A stretch of 64,000 nt of DNA. Source: Euonymus europaeus (taxonomy: Eukaryota > Streptophyta > Magnoliopsida > Celastrales > Celastraceae). The notes beneath the pieces are model-generated. The model searched no databases. It was not told where the DNA came from and was given only the letters and a program-made list of their open reading frames with translations. Below are positions 62,995 through 64,000 of this stretch, piece after piece. Positions within the stretch are counted from its first letter, which is position 1, and the number at the start of each line of letters is the position of its first letter. A program made the position numbers and the translations under genes. Where the stretch lies: assembly GCA_963580455.1 (NCBI GenBank), contig OY756958.1, positions 24,812,501-24,876,500 of the forward strand, given 5' to 3'.

Positions 62995-64000
62995 GTGTGG
63001 AACAAGGCAGGCAATTAGGAAGATGTTATTGGTGATGGTAACTGCACCGTGCGAGGTGAAGAGTGAAGACAGTAAAATCTCGAGTCAAGACAAAACAGAC
63101 AGGAAAAAAAAAGGATTTGGGTTGGCTTTGCATTGCCTTGACCTACATTCCTAGAACCGCACACTACATTCCCTTCCAAGTTTCCATCACTGATTAAAAA
63201 AAAAAAAAAAAAGAGTTTCCATTACTGATCCTGAATCGGAATACAGTTTCCCTGGCTGTCGAACTTTGGGAAGTCGCACATCGCATCCCATGCACTATTA
63301 TTCTGGGCCCCACTACTCCTCCATATTATATTTTTTTTCCTCATCAATTGGAGTACTAACTAGCTAGGGTTTCGTTATATTTATTTACAACTAGATGTTT
63401 AATTGTTTACCCTTTTTTAATAAATAAAAACGATATCACACAAATTTATCATTTAAACATCTAATCATATATGTATGGTCATTTTTTTTAACTCGATAAC
63501 AAGGTAAGTTAGATCAAAATTCACATCATCATATATAAGTATATTGATCCCAATGAAAATTTTACGTACGTTAATTTATTATTTTCTTTTCTTTTTTAAT
63601 CGCTAAAATCATCAAATAACACTCTTCGATCCTTCAAAAATGCTCGAGCTTGCATGTTCTTTCTTTCTTTTCTTGATAAGGCGAGCTTGTATGTTCTAGT
63701 ACACCTTAAAGTAGGACATTCACTTATGAAGGATAGCATTATTTGAACCGAAATGAGAGCCCTAACTAGACAGCCAGTACAATGACAATCAAATCATCGT
63801 TAATAAAATATTAATAAATTAAACTAAAGAAAAGTAGAAACTTATCAATAATATATTAAAGGTAAACTATCACATTGCATTAAAATCTCCAAAGTGTAAA
63901 AGATCTAAACATCATTTTTTTTTTATAAAAGAAGCCGGTATCTCTAAAATTTATTAAAAGTCTCACTTATGGCGAAGGAATACAGTGATGACAAGAATTA
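62995..64000. other. Intergenic DNA, no gene seen
   Basis: A poly-A run lies at 63196-63212 and AT-rich DNA extends to the end of the window. The 70-codon frame at 62942 begins inside the 42-bp duplication and has no recognisable product. Confidence 0.5.

Overview
The window is nuclear DNA from a flowering plant. Coding exons are separated by short AT-rich introns with canonical GT/AG ends, and the intergenic space is AT-rich and full of plant transposons. The protein families are plant-specific: a GATA zinc finger, a MIKC MADS-box factor, a SHI/STY factor, the PMT methyltransferases and a D14 relic. The MADS gene is a TM6-type (paleoAP3) B-class gene, a lineage absent from Arabidopsis. This points to a core eudicot outside the Brassicaceae; I cannot name the species.

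Six host genes are supported. From left to right: a class-A GATA factor (minus, 10871-11963); an intronless secreted leucine-rich-repeat protein (minus, 21826-23109); TM6 (minus, seven exons, 25616-27483); an ALDH3F1-type fatty aldehyde dehydrogenase (plus, ten exons, 42135-44518) with one broken-looking splice acceptor; a PMT27-type Golgi methyltransferase (minus, eight exons, 46157-49523), tail-to-tail with the ALDH; and a SHI/STY zinc-finger factor (minus, 54710-56037). They look functionally unrelated, as is usual in plants. Two relics add to these: a strigolactone-receptor (D14) pseudogene at 17620-17895 and a nuclear copy of part of mitochondrial atp4 at 44898-45063.

Mobile DNA accounts for most of the rest. 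A gag-less Ty1/copia element (about 2233-6983) carries a hAT-like insertion inside its integrase. A 627-bp LINE-type insertion with a perfect 17-bp target duplication (19550-20176) sits in only one copy of a local duplication. A 1.1-kb long-inverted-repeat element with a perfect 9-bp target duplication lies at 40831-41906. A hAT-type MITE with a perfect 8-bp target duplication lies at 57171-57591. Several smaller MITE families are dispersed through the window.

The centrepiece is a ~10.7-kb Mutator-like element (about 29536-40216). It holds two convergent genes: a multi-exon gene for a protein with a coiled coil and a C-terminal Ulp1-type (C48) protease domain, and a MURA-type transposase with a SWIM finger. 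Each has one in-frame stop but is otherwise largely readable. Between their 3' ends lies a ~0.8-kb array built from telomere-like CCCTAAA units alternating with a conserved spacer. Throughout the element's non-coding DNA a short word, CCTCTGAA, recurs about 25 times, always on the same strand and almost never in exons. This resembles the motif arrays bound by the anti-silencing VANC proteins of Arabidopsis VANDAL elements, and it is the best candidate here for an undescribed system.
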